Part shown: piece by piece, positions 15,862-25,895 of the stretch | Layout of the letters: every line of letters begins with the position of its first letter | Position numbering within the stretch: the first letter of the stretch is position 1 | DNA from: JAADEM01 sp965371855 | Lineage (GTDB): Bacteria; Bacteroidota; Bacteroidia; Bacteroidales; Marinilabiliaceae | Direction: 5' to 3' | Assembly: GCA_965371855.1 (NCBI GenBank) | Contig: CBDUZZ010000014.1 | Span: 1-64,000 of the forward strand | Length of the DNA: 64,000 bases | The notes under the pieces: model-generated | What the model saw: the letters and a program-made list of their open reading frames with translations, nothing else | Database searches by the model: none | What the model was told of the DNA's origin: nothing | Position numbers and translations under genes: made by a program

Positions 15862-18324
15862 ATGAAAAAATATCTCGATGTAATTATTCCTGTTCCCTTG
15901 CCCAAGCTGTTTACTTATGTGGCCGGGGAAGAGTGGGCTAATGAAGTTGCTGTAGGTAAACGGGTGGTTGTATCGTTTGGCAGGAAAAAACTCTATTCGG
16001 GCGTTATTGCATCAGTGCATGGTGACAAACCTCAGGGGTATGAAACCAAACAAATTTTATCTGTTCTTGATAAAAAACCTGTTGTTTATTCTGAGCAGAT
16101 CAAATTCTGGAACTGGATTGCCGATTACTATCAATGTACTATTGGCGAGGTGTATAAAGCTGCATTACCGTCAGGACTGAAGCTGGAGAGTGAATCGTAT
16201 GTTGTATATAATGAAGATTTTATTGCTGAAAAGCCGTTGCCGGAGAGAGATGATACTGTTTTGGATATTATTTCGGGCAGAAAGAAGTGTACAATTAACG
16301 AACTGAATAACCTGTCAGGATTGAACAACTGCCTGCCGGTAGTGAAGAGGCTTTTGGAGCTTGGGGCTATTTTCGTTAATGAAAAAATTAAAGAGGGATA
16401 TAAACCTAAATTAGAGAAATATCTTCTTCTTTCAAAAAAGGTAAGAACAGAGCCGGAACTGGAAATAGTTTTTGATTCATTAAAAAGAGCACCTAAGCAG
16501 CTCTCTTTTCTCATGGGATTTATATCCGAAGTTGGTGGAGTAGAGAATGCTCTGTCGGGTGAGTCCTCAACACGTTCTGATATAACAAAACGTTTGAATG
16601 TATCATCTGCAATAGTAAAGGAGCTTGTGCAGAAGGATATTTTTATTCAAAAAGATATTGCAATAGACAGGTTACACAGTGGTGGGTGTGAAACAGTAGC
16701 TGCCAAAATATTATCACCAGAACAGAAAAGGGCTTATGACGAAATAACTGAAAGCTTCAATACACATAACGTGACTCTTCTACACGGCGTTACTTCGAGC
16801 GGGAAAACAGAGCTTTATATTCATCTTATCAACGAATATCTGAAAAAGGGAAAACAGGTGCTTTATCTGTTGCCTGAGATTGCATTAACTACACAGATAA
16901 CTACTCGTTTGAAAAAGCATTTCGGGGATGAACTGGGTATCTTTCACTCCCGGTTCAATGATGCAGAGAGAGTTGAGGTGTGGAATAATCTATTGAATAA
17001 CAAAGGATATAAAGTGATTCTGGGTGTGAGATCTTCCGTGTTTTTGCCATTTAATAATCTGGGATTGGTAATTGTTGATGAGGAACATGAAACCAGCTAC
17101 AAGCAGTTTGACCCTGCACCTCGTTATCATGCCCGCGATGCTGCAATAGTGCTGGCTGCCATGTCGGGAGCCAAAACGCTACTTGGTACCGGTACGCCAT
17201 CGTTAGAGACATATTATAATTGTGAAAAAAACAAGTATGGTCTTGTTGAACTTTTTGAGCGTTTCCGCGGAATAAAAATGCCTGAGATATTACCTGTTGA
17301 TACAAAAGAGGCATATCGGAAAAAGCAGATGAAGTCACATTTTCATCCTGTGTTGTTAGAGAAGATGAAAGAGGCACTGGATAACGATGAGCAGGTTATC
17401 CTTTTTCAAAATCGCAGAGGGTTTGCTCCGTATGTTGAGTGTCGCCAGTGTGCCTGGGTGCCACGATGCGATTTTTGTGATGTGAGCCTTACATACCATA
17501 AACACCTGAATCAGTTGGTGTGTCACTATTGTGGTCACGCTGTTTTCTTACCCAAAACATGTCCGGCTTGTGGTTCGCATGAAGTACAAACACGTGGGTT
17601 TGGCACTGAAAAGATTGAGGAGGAGATAAACAGGATATTTCCGGATGTGATAACAGGCCGAATGGATTTGGATACTACACGCAGTAAAAAATCGTATGAA
17701 AGAATAATCGGGGATTTTGAACAGAAAAAAATCAGCATACTTATCGGGACTCAGATGATTACAAAAGGACTGGATTTTGATTCGGTTAGCACTGTGGGAA
17801 TCCTTAATGCTGATAATATGCTTAACTATCCTGATTTCAGGGCATATGAACGTAGTTTTCAGATGATGGCACAAGTTAGCGGTCGTGCCGGCAGAAAGAA
17901 AAAGCAGGGTGTGGTAATTCTTCAGACTTCAGATCCGGAACATCCGGTAATACAGAATGTTATTAAAAATGATTATTTGAGCAATTATAAAACACAAATG
18001 GAGGAGCGATTGATGTTTAAATACCCTCCATTTCACAGGTTGATAAATATAACTATCAAGCATAAAGATAAATTCAGATGTGATAAAGCGGCAAAGATGC
18101 TTGGCGCAGTAATGAGCCAATCATTGGGCGACAAGATTTTAGGACCACAGGCACCACCGATAAATCGTATTCAGAATCTGTTCCTGAACAAGTTGCTTAT
18201 AAAAATAGAGAAGGATGCATCTGTAAAAAGAGTAAAAAATATCATTGCTCACGCAATTAATTGGGTAAAAACGGATGCTGAACTGAAGTATGTTATTTTT
18301 CAAATAGATGTTGACCCTATGTGA
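15862..18324 (+). CDS. priA: Primosomal protein N' (replication restart helicase)
   Basis: The 3'-to-5' helicase that reloads the replisome at stalled forks. I choose the ATG at 15862 (820 residues) because family members begin at the conserved YLDVIIPVPLPKLFTY; the open frame extends upstream to a TTG at 15826 with no conserved residues. Present are Walker A GVTSSGKTE, DEEH, GTGTPSLETYY, and the zinc-binding region with paired cysteines (CRQCAWVPRCDFC, CHYCGH, CPACGS). GRAGRKKKQG is helicase motif VI. Length and order are standard. Confidence 0.97.
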   Translation: MKKYLDVIIPVPLPKLFTYVAGEEWANEVAVGKRVVVSFGRKKLYSGVIASVHGDKPQGYETKQILSVLDKKPVVYSEQIKFWNWIADYYQCTIGEVYKAALPSGLKLESESYVVYNEDFIAEKPLPERDDTVLDIISGRKKCTINELNNLSGLNNCLPVVKRLLELGAIFVNEKIKEGYKPKLEKYLLLSKKVRTEPELEIVFDSLKRAPKQLSFLMGFISEVGGVENALSGESSTRSDITKRLNVSSAIVKELVQKDIFIQKDIAIDRLHSGGCETVAAKILSPEQKRAYDEITESFNTHNVTLLHGVTSSGKTELYIHLINEYLKKGKQVLYLLPEIALTTQITTRLKKHFGDELGIFHSRFNDAERVEVWNNLLNNKGYKVILGVRSSVFLPFNNLGLVIVDEEHETSYKQFDPAPRYHARDAAIVLAAMSGAKTLLGTGTPSLETYYNCEKNKYGLVELFERFRGIKMPEILPVDTKEAYRKKQMKSHFHPVLLEKMKEALDNDEQVILFQNRRGFAPYVECRQCAWVPRCDFCDVSLTYHKHLNQLVCHYCGHAVFLPKTCPACGSHEVQTRGFGTEKIEEEINRIFPDVITGRMDLDTTRSKKSYERIIGDFEQKKISILIGTQMITKGLDFDSVSTVGILNADNMLNYPDFRAYERSFQMMAQVSGRAGRKKKQGVVILQTSDPEHPVIQNVIKNDYLSNYKTQMEERLMFKYPPFHRLINITIKHKDKFRCDKAAKMLGAVMSQSLGDKILGPQAPPINRIQNLFLNKLLIKIEKDASVKRVKNIIAHAINWVKTDAELKYVIFQIDVDPM

Positions 18325-18352
18325 TTTATGCAATTGGGAGTACAACTCAAGG

Positions 18353-18797
18353 TCACGACCTTAACCTGATTAATTCATAAACTTTATGAAGTTTTTTAGT
18401 ACCACCTTTTTTGTTTACACCCTCGCTGATGCTTTGTGCCCCTTCCTCGAAACGTTGAGAAAGCAACCCATTCATGCTGTTTTCTTTCAAAGCTTTTGCT
18501 TTACTTTTTACCCATAAATAATTATCCCCATCTTGTTTGTTGGTTTTTACTTTCATTAATTCTATGGGTTGCTTTCGTTTATCTTTTATTTCTACAAGTA
18601 TGCAATCAGTATCGACATAGTATTCTTTGATATTGGAATGTGATACGCACATATGGTCATAACGCTTCTTTTTAACTGCATCGTAATAGTAGTGGGCAAG
18701 TAACTCTATTTTGTCGTCAACTCTATCCGGCGGTAACAGGTTTTGTCCTTTTAGTTTTTCCTCTATTCGCTTACCAAGATGCTTTATGCTTGTTTTT
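18353..18797 (-). pseudogene. IS4/IS1634-family transposase remnant
   Basis: An open minus-strand frame without a proper start begins after a stop near 18797 and runs to 18353. It contains LGKRIEEKLKGQNLLPPDR, LWVKSKAKALKENSMN, QRFEEGAQSI and KKGGTKKLHKV, all characteristic of the middle of IS1634-type transposases. The N-terminal third and the C-terminal catalytic part are missing, and the frame ends abruptly in an unrelated tail, so it is a dead fragment. The rest of the gap to 19152 is non-coding. Confidence 0.7.
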
Positions 18798-19152
18798 CAG
18801 CCGTATATAATTCAGTATGTGTTAAGTAACATATATAATACAGACTTTTGTTGCCAATTTTAAGAAATTTTAACAGATTGGTGCGCAATGTGGGTTAAGA
18901 AAGAATATGAAAGAATAACTGGTGCTAACAATTAGGCGTCTTGATGGTGTCGGTACAGCTTGTCCCGGCCCTTCGGGGAAACCGGCCACAATCTCACTTG
19001 CTTATGAGCAATAATTCTTATTTGGGATACGGTTTAAGGTACTGGGGGCGGAAAGTTTACTTGTAATTATTATCTTTATGAGTATTAATTATTGAGTAGA
19101 CTATCAGGCTCTACTTTACGGTGTAATTTTAAAAACCTCAAAAACTAAAACT
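18798..19152. other. Non-coding stretch between IS remnant and serpin gene
   Basis: No gene recognised. It contains a GC-rich patch around 18975-19000 and a short hairpin TTGCTTATGAGCAA near 19010. It may be residual IS sequence or the serpin leader. No clear TAnnTTTG element was found immediately upstream of 19153. Confidence 0.3.
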
Positions 19153-20607
19153 ATGCATTTAAAATCTATTACCATTTTATTCATAATGTATTTAATGATT
19201 GTTAATACCAGGCAAGTGAGTGCCCAGACTACTAATTATAGTTCCTCTTTAAATAATTATTCATTTGATTTATATCGAGAGATAAAAGTTGAAAAGGAAA
19301 ATCTTTTTTTATCCCCGCTTAGTACGTATTGTTCCCTTTTAATGGTTTATGAAGGTTCAAAGAATAAAACGAAACAAGAATTTGAAAAAGTATTGCATAT
19401 AAAAGGTTCACATTCTTTGAAAAATAATTTCTTTAATGATTTTGGATATAATTCGGATAGTTCCTTTGTTTTTAATGTCTCTAATGCAATTTGGTTGGAT
19501 CAAAATCTACAAGTAAAAGCAGGATTTAAACAGAGAGTAACTAATAAATATTTCTCAGATCTCAAGCAAACTGAGTTTGCAAATACACTGTCTGCGATAT
19601 CAGATATCAACGGGTGGGTTTCTGAAAAAACAAATGGGAGGATAAACGAAATTGTAAATATATCTGACGTAAATTCGGATACTAAACTGCTGATTTCGAA
19701 TGCAGTATATTTTAAAGGAGAGTGGCTTAATAAGTTTGAAAAACAAAAGACAAATGTGGGACTTTTTTATACAAATGCAGAAAATCAATGTAAAGTTGAT
19801 TTTATGAAAAGAACAGAACAACTTCAATATTTTGAGAATGAAGAATATCAATTTATATCAAAGCCGTATAAAGTTTCCGATATGTCCTTTTGTATTATCC
19901 TTCCCAAAAAACTATTTGGTATTGAAGATATTGAAAAAAAGATGAATAATGATTTTTTTGACAAAATCTTAGATAACACATATCTTACAAAAACATCTCT
20001 TTCCATCCCAAAATTTAATATGGAATCAAGCTATGTATTAAACGAAGCACTAAAAAATGCAGGGCTAAAGTCTGCATTCTCCAGTCACGCTAATTTTTCC
20101 GGAATAACAACGAAAGCCCCTCTAATGCTTGGAAATGTTTTACATAAAACATGGTTTGAAATAGACGAAGAGAAAACAGAAGCTGCTGCAGCCACAGCGG
20201 TAACAATTATGATTACAGGAAGACCATCATACAAAGTTTTTACAGCTGACCATCCGTTTGTGTTCTTCATTATCGATAATCGTACCAGAGCAATAATATT
20301 TATGGGGAGGTATGTTGAACCTATTAATGGTGAGAAGATTTTGGAAGATGAGGAAAGCTTGACATATAATTTGGAAGATAGAAAAAAAGAACCAACAACT
20401 GTGGGTAGTAATAATAGATTATTGATTATAGCTGGTAAAAAGATTATAACGCAAGCCGAATTAAAAGCAATAAATCCAGAAAATGTTGAATCTTTTAAAA
20501 TACTTAAAGATAAGGGAAAGATCAGCAAATATACATCCGAGAATTATGATGGAGTTATAGTAATTACACTCAAAAAAAAGAGGAAGAATAAAAAAAGTAA
20601 CAAATAG
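19153..20607 (+). CDS. Secreted serpin with C-terminal TonB-plug-like tail
   Basis: A 484-residue protein with a signal peptide ending near VSAQ (residue 25). Residues about 30-391 are a serpin, with NAIWL, VNISDVN, SNAVYFKGEW and the reactive-loop hinge EEKTEAAAATAV (339-350), which has the small residues needed for loop insertion and so for inhibition of proteases. P1 is near Thr355-Arg357 but cannot be fixed. After the DHPFVFFI strand the protein continues to 484. Residues 422-475 (LLIIAGKKI, INPENVESFKILKDK, YDGVIVITLKKK) match the motif of SusC-like plug domains and related tails. It is 8 bp from the M81 gene, so one operon is likely. Confidence 0.9.
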   Translation: MHLKSITILFIMYLMIVNTRQVSAQTTNYSSSLNNYSFDLYREIKVEKENLFLSPLSTYCSLLMVYEGSKNKTKQEFEKVLHIKGSHSLKNNFFNDFGYNSDSSFVFNVSNAIWLDQNLQVKAGFKQRVTNKYFSDLKQTEFANTLSAISDINGWVSEKTNGRINEIVNISDVNSDTKLLISNAVYFKGEWLNKFEKQKTNVGLFYTNAENQCKVDFMKRTEQLQYFENEEYQFISKPYKVSDMSFCIILPKKLFGIEDIEKKMNNDFFDKILDNTYLTKTSLSIPKFNMESSYVLNEALKNAGLKSAFSSHANFSGITTKAPLMLGNVLHKTWFEIDEEKTEAAAATAVTIMITGRPSYKVFTADHPFVFFIIDNRTRAIIFMGRYVEPINGEKILEDEESLTYNLEDRKKEPTTVGSNNRLLIIAGKKIITQAELKAINPENVESFKILKDKGKISKYTSENYDGVIVITLKKKRKNKKSNK

Positions 20608-20615
20608 TAAATAGT

Positions 20616-22205
20616 ATGAAAAAGACACTTTTAATTCTGGTATTTTTACTGCTACTTGGTTTAGTTGTAGTTTGGCAATTGACCGATATGCAAAATAGCG
20701 GATACAACCTTCAAGAGAAAGAACTCCCACGCATTGCCATTGCCGGAATAGCCATCGAGTCGAGCACCTTTTCGCCCGCACTTACTCACGAGGATGCTTT
20801 TCATGTCAGAAAAAATGATGCAGTTTTTGGGTACTATCCATTTTTAGCTCCGGACTCTCTTGATCGAATACGAGCAAATTGGATTCCTACATTAAGAGGG
20901 CATGCTTTGCCGGGTGGTATCGTTACCCGTGAAGCATACGAATCATTGGTAACTCAAACATTGGATATGCTTAAACAGAAAGGCCCTTATGACGGCCTCT
21001 TTTTAGACATTCATGGAGCTATGAGTGTTGTTGGTCTTGATGATCCGGAAGGTGATTTTATCATTCGAATTCGGGAGGTGATTGGTAAGGAACCCATTAT
21101 TTCAACTTGTATGGATTTACATGGCAATGTTTCGTGGCGACTGGCTGAAAACACCGACTTGATTACTTGTTATCGTTTGGCACCGCATGAAGATGCTTTG
21201 GAATCGAAAAAACGTGCAGTTGATAATCTGTTGGACAGGATAGAAAGTGGCAAAGGGAAACCTGCATATAAAGCATGGATTCCTGTACCTATTTTGTTAC
21301 CTGGTGAGATGACAAGCACAAGAATCGAACCCGGGAAAAGTTTGTATGCTCAGGTAGCTCCGGCAGCTGATCAAGAAGGGATAATTGATGCGGCAATTTG
21401 GATTGGATATGCATGGGCTGATGCTCCGCGTAATCATGCTGTAGTTATGGTTACCGGCGATGATAAAGAAAAGGTAACCACTACAGCCGAAAAACTTGCA
21501 ACTAATTTTTGGAATATAAGGGCAGACTTTGAGTTTGTAGCTCCGGTCGCTTCTCTTCATGAATGTCTTGACAAGGCTATTGCTTCGGAAAAACATCCTT
21601 TCATAATTAGTGATATGGGAGATAATCCTACAGCCGGGGGTGCGGGTGATGTTACATGGACACTAACAGAAATACTGGCACGACCTGAATTTAATTCGGC
21701 AAATGCTCCATCTCTAATTTACGCCTCTATCCCGGGAACGGAATTTGTAGAGAAGGCAATTGAAGCCGGTGTTGGTGGTAAAGTTACCGCTTTTGCTGGT
21801 GCAGTAGTTGATAATCGTTTTGCACCACCAATACAATTATCCGGAATAGTAACAGCTATAGAACATGGAGATAAACATGCAGAAACTGAAGTTGTTGTTA
21901 AGGTTGGAAGTGTGTACGTTATTGTTACAAAAAAGCGAAAACCATATCATTATGAAGCTGATTTTACCAGATTGGGACTGAATCCCAGAGAAACTGATAT
22001 TGTAGTTGTGAAAATTGGATACTTAGTCCCTGAACTTTATAATATGCGGGCAGACTGGTTAATGGCACAGACACCGGGTGGTGTGGATCAGGATTTGGAA
22101 CGCCTGGGATACAAAAGAATCATAAGGCCCATGTTTCCTCTTGATAAGGATATGAAGGATCCTGATCTTAATGCTAAACTAGTACCGTCATCTGACGATT
22201 TGTAA
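20616..22205 (+). CDS. M81 family metallopeptidase (MlrC-like)
   Basis: A 529-residue protein with an N-terminal hydrophobic anchor (about 4-21) and the two domains of the MlrC family. Recognisable stretches are IAGIAIESSTFSPA, LDIHGAMSV, CMDLHGN, SDMGDNPTAGGAGD and, near the end, RADWLM. MlrC cleaves linear microcystin products, but most family members have unknown substrates, so a small-peptide amidohydrolase is the safe description. The anchor would place it at the periplasmic face. It directly follows the serpin gene. Confidence 0.88.
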   Translation: MKKTLLILVFLLLLGLVVVWQLTDMQNSGYNLQEKELPRIAIAGIAIESSTFSPALTHEDAFHVRKNDAVFGYYPFLAPDSLDRIRANWIPTLRGHALPGGIVTREAYESLVTQTLDMLKQKGPYDGLFLDIHGAMSVVGLDDPEGDFIIRIREVIGKEPIISTCMDLHGNVSWRLAENTDLITCYRLAPHEDALESKKRAVDNLLDRIESGKGKPAYKAWIPVPILLPGEMTSTRIEPGKSLYAQVAPAADQEGIIDAAIWIGYAWADAPRNHAVVMVTGDDKEKVTTTAEKLATNFWNIRADFEFVAPVASLHECLDKAIASEKHPFIISDMGDNPTAGGAGDVTWTLTEILARPEFNSANAPSLIYASIPGTEFVEKAIEAGVGGKVTAFAGAVVDNRFAPPIQLSGIVTAIEHGDKHAETEVVVKVGSVYVIVTKKRKPYHYEADFTRLGLNPRETDIVVVKIGYLVPELYNMRADWLMAQTPGGVDQDLERLGYKRIIRPMFPLDKDMKDPDLNAKLVPSSDDL

Positions 22206-22277
22206 CTAATAAGTGTGCTGAAAAGTAATAATGATAAGGCTTTACAATGATTCTTGTTTAATCTTTGTGTCACTTTG

Positions 22278-22298
22278 CCCCGATTATCTTTATCGGGG
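22278..22298. terminator. Hairpin between convergent genes
   Basis: CCCCGAT, a 7-nt loop, then ATCGGGG forms a perfect 7-bp stem between the stops of the M81 gene and the UDP-sugar dehydrogenase gene. There is no strong T-run on either side, so it could be a bidirectional termination signal or a repeat fragment. Confidence 0.4.
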
Positions 22299-22352
22299 AT
22301 GAGTTTCACAGAGAAAGTTTATCATTAGCTTTGAACTTTTAACACTGATTAG

Positions 22353-23642
22353 TTACAAACTCCAATAAGTCAGATCTTTTATTTTGTCTCGATAAATACC
22401 TTTTACATCTACAAAAACACCATCAGGAACAAGAATGCTTTTGAAGTACTCTTCATCCAGGTCAATGTATTCATTGTGGTTTACAGCAACTATCACAGCA
22501 TGGTATTTTTTATCGATTTTGTCAATCAAACCGTAACCATACTCTTCCATCAGCTCTTCCGAAGAAGCATGAGGGTCATGAATGTCAACATCAACGCTAA
22601 ATGACTTCAGCTCTTTATAAACATCTTCTACTTTTGAGTTTCTGATATCACTAACATTCTCTTTGAAGGTAGCACCCATGATCAAAACTTTTGCTCCGTT
22701 AATCTTGTTGCCGTTGGATATCATTTTTTTGATGGTTGTTTTGGCAACATAACCACCCATAGAGTCATTGATGAAGCGTCCACCGGTTATGATTTTAGAA
22801 TGGTATCCCAGTTCACTGGCTTTGTATGTAAGATAGTAAGGGTCAACACCGATACAGTGTCCACCAACAAGGCCCGGGAAGAATTTCAGGAAATTCCATT
22901 TTGTACCGGCTGCTTTTAACACTTCAAAGGTATTTACGTTAAGGCGGTTAAAAATTAGTGACAACTCGTTCATCAGAGCGATGTTTACATCACGCTGAGT
23001 ATTTTCAATAATTTTGGCAGCTTCAGCCACTTTTATTGAGCTTGCCTTATGGATGCCCGCTTTTATTATCGATTCATAAACATCGGAAACTGTTTCAAGA
23101 GCTTCATCATCACTACCCGAAACGATCTTCAATATTTTGGTCAGTGTATGTTCTTTGTCACCCGGATTGATACGCTCAGGTGAGTATCCTACTTTAAAGT
23201 CTTTGTTGAATTTCAATCCTGATTCTTTTTCCAGTACAGGTACACAATCTTCCTCAGTACATCCTGGATAAACGGTTGATTCAAAAACCACATAATCACC
23301 CTTTTTCAATATCTTACCAACAGCAGCTGTGGCCGACAACAGAGGCCTGAGATCAGGCAGATTGTGATTGTTTATGGGAGTGGGAACGGCTACTACATGA
23401 AAAGTTGCTTGGCGCAAATCTTCCGGGTTGTATGTGAACTGAATGTCACATCCCTCAAAATCTTCCTTCACTAATTCGTTGCTGGGATCAATGCTTTTTT
23501 TCATTAGTTCAACACGATCGGGTTTTATGTCGAAGCCAACAACTGACATTTTTCGTGCAAATTCAAGAGCTATCGGTAGTCCAACATATCCTAATCCTAT
23601 AACTGACAGTTTTGTTTCTTTAGATAAAAGTTCATTTAACAT
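22353..23642 (-). CDS. UDP-N-acetylhexosamine 6-dehydrogenase (WbpA/WbpO/TviB group)
   Basis: A 429-residue nucleotide-sugar dehydrogenase that oxidises the C6 of UDP-HexNAc to a uronate with two NAD+. It begins with the Rossmann motif GLGYVGLPIALEFA; VFESTVYPGCTEE and the catalytic-cysteine motif GGHCIGVDPYYLTYKA are intact. The TVYPGCTEE form marks the UDP-GlcNAc/GalNAc group and not UDP-glucose dehydrogenases. It is the last gene of the leftward surface-polysaccharide cluster and fits upstream of WbpE and WbpD steps making a 2,3-diacetamido uronic acid. Confidence 0.92.
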   Translation of the reverse strand: MLNELLSKETKLSVIGLGYVGLPIALEFARKMSVVGFDIKPDRVELMKKSIDPSNELVKEDFEGCDIQFTYNPEDLRQATFHVVAVPTPINNHNLPDLRPLLSATAAVGKILKKGDYVVFESTVYPGCTEEDCVPVLEKESGLKFNKDFKVGYSPERINPGDKEHTLTKILKIVSGSDDEALETVSDVYESIIKAGIHKASSIKVAEAAKIIENTQRDVNIALMNELSLIFNRLNVNTFEVLKAAGTKWNFLKFFPGLVGGHCIGVDPYYLTYKASELGYHSKIITGGRFINDSMGGYVAKTTIKKMISNGNKINGAKVLIMGATFKENVSDIRNSKVEDVYKELKSFSVDVDIHDPHASSEELMEEYGYGLIDKIDKKYHAVIVAVNHNEYIDLDEEYFKSILVPDGVFVDVKGIYRDKIKDLTYWSL

Positions 23643-23827
23643 TTTCGCTTGGTTTTATTTGCTTGTTATTATAAATATGTTCTACTTTTCATACCTTGCG
23701 TCCATTGCGACCTTTGCGGTTAATTTCTTGTGTCATAAGTTTTTTAACTAAACGGCAATAGTCTCTTTTTGTGTTTATTGTGGATTACCCACCCCCAACT
23801 CTACTAAGGAGGAGAGATTCTTTAACC

Positions 23828-24406
23828 TTATAACTTTCTCACCATATCATTCTCAAAAATATATTTCTCTTTGCTTTCAGGACAGATGGCTTCTCCTTTT
23901 TCGTCAAATTCCAAACGATGACCATATTCACTCATCCAGCCTATCTGCTTTGAAGGGTTTCCTACAACCAGAGCATACGGCTTAACCGTTTTAATGACAA
24001 CCGATCCGGCACCGATAAAAGCATATTCACCAATATCATGTCCACAAACAATTGTAGCGTTTGCACCGATGGTAGCACCTTTACCTACATGAGTTTTCAT
24101 GTATTGTCCACGCCTGTTAACAGCACTTCGTGGATTAATCACATTGGTAAAAACCATTGAAGGACCGAGAAATACGTCATCATCACAAGTTACTCCGGTG
24201 TATATAGAAATATTGTTCTGAACTTTAACATTATTCCCCAATATTACCTCGGGAGAAACAACCACATTTTGACCAATATTACAGTTTTCTCCGATTATAC
24301 AATCTGGCATAACATGACTAAAATGCCAAATTTTAGTGCCATTACCTATCTGACATCCATCATCTATCACTGCCGTTTCGTGTGCAAAAAAGTTTGAGTT
24401 CATCAA
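23828..24406 (-). CDS. wbpD: UDP-2-acetamido-3-amino-2,3-dideoxy-glucuronate N-acetyltransferase (WbpD-like)
   Basis: A 192-residue left-handed beta-helix acetyltransferase built of hexapeptide repeats through residues about 15-140. Family-specific stretches are TKIWHFSHVMPD, NPRSAVNRRGQY and VVGNPSKQIGWMSEYG. It acetylates the C3 amino group made by the WbpE step, giving UDP-GlcNAc(3NAc)A for O-antigen or capsule. It is encoded 30 bp after the aminotransferase gene, consistent with an operon. Confidence 0.92.
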   Translation of the reverse strand: MMNSNFFAHETAVIDDGCQIGNGTKIWHFSHVMPDCIIGENCNIGQNVVVSPEVILGNNVKVQNNISIYTGVTCDDDVFLGPSMVFTNVINPRSAVNRRGQYMKTHVGKGATIGANATIVCGHDIGEYAFIGAGSVVIKTVKPYALVVGNPSKQIGWMSEYGHRLEFDEKGEAICPESKEKYIFENDMVRKL

Positions 24407-24436
24407 GTTGAAAGTTTATCAAGTTATCAAGTTTGC

Positions 24437-25585
24437 TTATATAAATCTGGGTTTTTTATTTTGCTTGAAAAATGACAAGACTCCTTCTGTTATATATTCC
24501 AGTTGCTCTGTTGTCATCTCTGTGTGTATCGGCAATGCCAGCACTTCAAGGCTAAGTTGTTCCGAATTAGGCAGAGTAAAATCTTCAGTAATCCACTTTG
24601 AAAAGGCTTCCTGTTTATGCAATGGCACCGGATAGTATACCATTGAAGGGATTCCTTTCGTTTGCAACCACTCTTTTAACTCATCTCTTTGTCCGTTTTT
24701 AACTCTTAGTACGTATTGATGGAAAACATGTTTCGATTCCGGGTTTCTTCCGGGAATATTTATCGAGTTTATATTTTTGAAAGCGTTATCGTAAAAATCG
24801 GTTACCTCTTGTCTGCTTCTGTTGAAGTCGTCTAAATGAGGCAGTTTTACATTTAAGATGGCAGCCTGTAGTGTGTCAAGCCTGGAATTTACACCAATTG
24901 TTTTATGGTAGTATTTCTTTTTGGCTCCGTGGTTGACAAACATGCGAAGTTTTTCAGCCAGCTTGTCATCATTGGTAATACATGCACCCCCATCGCCAAA
25001 GCACCCTAGATTCTTGGAAGGAAAAAATGATGTGCAGCCAATGTTACCTATGGTTCCTAATTTTTTCTCTGTATCACCTGTTTTGTAATCTGCTCCGAGA
25101 CATTGTGCTGCATCTTCGATAAGATAGAGGTTGTGCTTTTCAGCAATCTTTGTCAACCTGTTCATGTCAGCTCCTTGCCCGAAAAGATGTACCGGAATGA
25201 TGGCTTTTGTTTTAGGAGTGATTGCTGCTTCAACCTGTTCGGGAATTATTGTGTAAGTAGATAAATCGACATCAACCAGTACCGGGTTCAATTTTAATAG
25301 CCCTATTACTTCCACGGTAGCAATAAAAGTAAAGGCAGTAGTAATAACTTCATCACCGGGTTGCAGGTCAAGTGCTACTAAGGCAGCCTGTAAAGCATCA
25401 GTACCGTTACCACACGTAATAACATGTTTTACATTTAAGTATTCTGCCAGGTTGGCCTGGAACTCCTTTACCGCAGGGCCGTTGATGAAAGCAGAACTTT
25501 CAATTACCTTTTGCATAGCAGCATCGATATCTGTTTTCAGACGGTGGTACTGGGTTTGCAAATCAACCATTTGTATGTTTTTCAT
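24437..25585 (-). CDS. wbpE: DegT/DnrJ family aminotransferase (WbpE-like)
   Basis: A 382-residue PLP-dependent sugar aminotransferase. It begins MVDLQTQYHRLKTDID as WbpE proteins do, carries GNGTDALQAALVAL and VDVDLSTYTI, and has the PLP lysine in TSFFPSKNLGCFGDGGA. It should install the 3-amino group on UDP-3-keto-GlcNAcA from glutamate. It lies directly upstream of the WbpD-like gene. The matching 3-dehydrogenase (WbpB) is not in this cluster. Confidence 0.93.
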   Translation of the reverse strand: MKNIQMVDLQTQYHRLKTDIDAAMQKVIESSAFINGPAVKEFQANLAEYLNVKHVITCGNGTDALQAALVALDLQPGDEVITTAFTFIATVEVIGLLKLNPVLVDVDLSTYTIIPEQVEAAITPKTKAIIPVHLFGQGADMNRLTKIAEKHNLYLIEDAAQCLGADYKTGDTEKKLGTIGNIGCTSFFPSKNLGCFGDGGACITNDDKLAEKLRMFVNHGAKKKYYHKTIGVNSRLDTLQAAILNVKLPHLDDFNRSRQEVTDFYDNAFKNINSINIPGRNPESKHVFHQYVLRVKNGQRDELKEWLQTKGIPSMVYYPVPLHKQEAFSKWITEDFTLPNSEQLSLEVLALPIHTEMTTEQLEYITEGVLSFFKQNKKPRFI

Positions 25586-25672
25586 TTTAATAACTTTTTA
25601 TCATTGTTTGTTTTGTCATGATTTTTGCATTCGCAAAAAATCCTGCCAAAACGGGATTGTGATTTCTCTTTT

Positions 25673-25718
25673 CCCCGGGTTGAAACCCGGGGCTATTAAT
25701 ATTTCGCCCCGATGGGGC
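25673..25718. repeat. Paired palindromic repeats in a 310-bp intergenic gap
   Basis: The gap 25586-25895 holds no gene. At 25673-25692 CCCCGGGT and ACCCGGGG form an 8-bp stem around a TGAA tetraloop, and at 25706-25718 GCCCCGATGGGGC forms a second hairpin. The pair looks like a dispersed intergenic repeat, distinct from the GTCATTGCGA family. It lies between the Wzi-like gene and wbpE and could modulate read-through. Confidence 0.6.
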
Positions 25719-25895
25719 TCTTTTATCTTGAGGATATCAGTAAGTAACGGATGTTTGCTTTTTCTCTTTTAATTGAAAAATTTGCGCACTTTGCAGATAA
25801 ACTCTCATCTAAACAATATTTATTTATAGTTTCGTATAACCTAATTTAATAATTCGGAATTCTAATTTATTACTGTTGCTAAATTAAGAAAAATA

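Noticed and set aside
18900..18990. attC-like GCTAAC/TTAGGC pattern
   Set aside because: No integrase, no second site and no cassette structure; chance or IS remnant is more likely.
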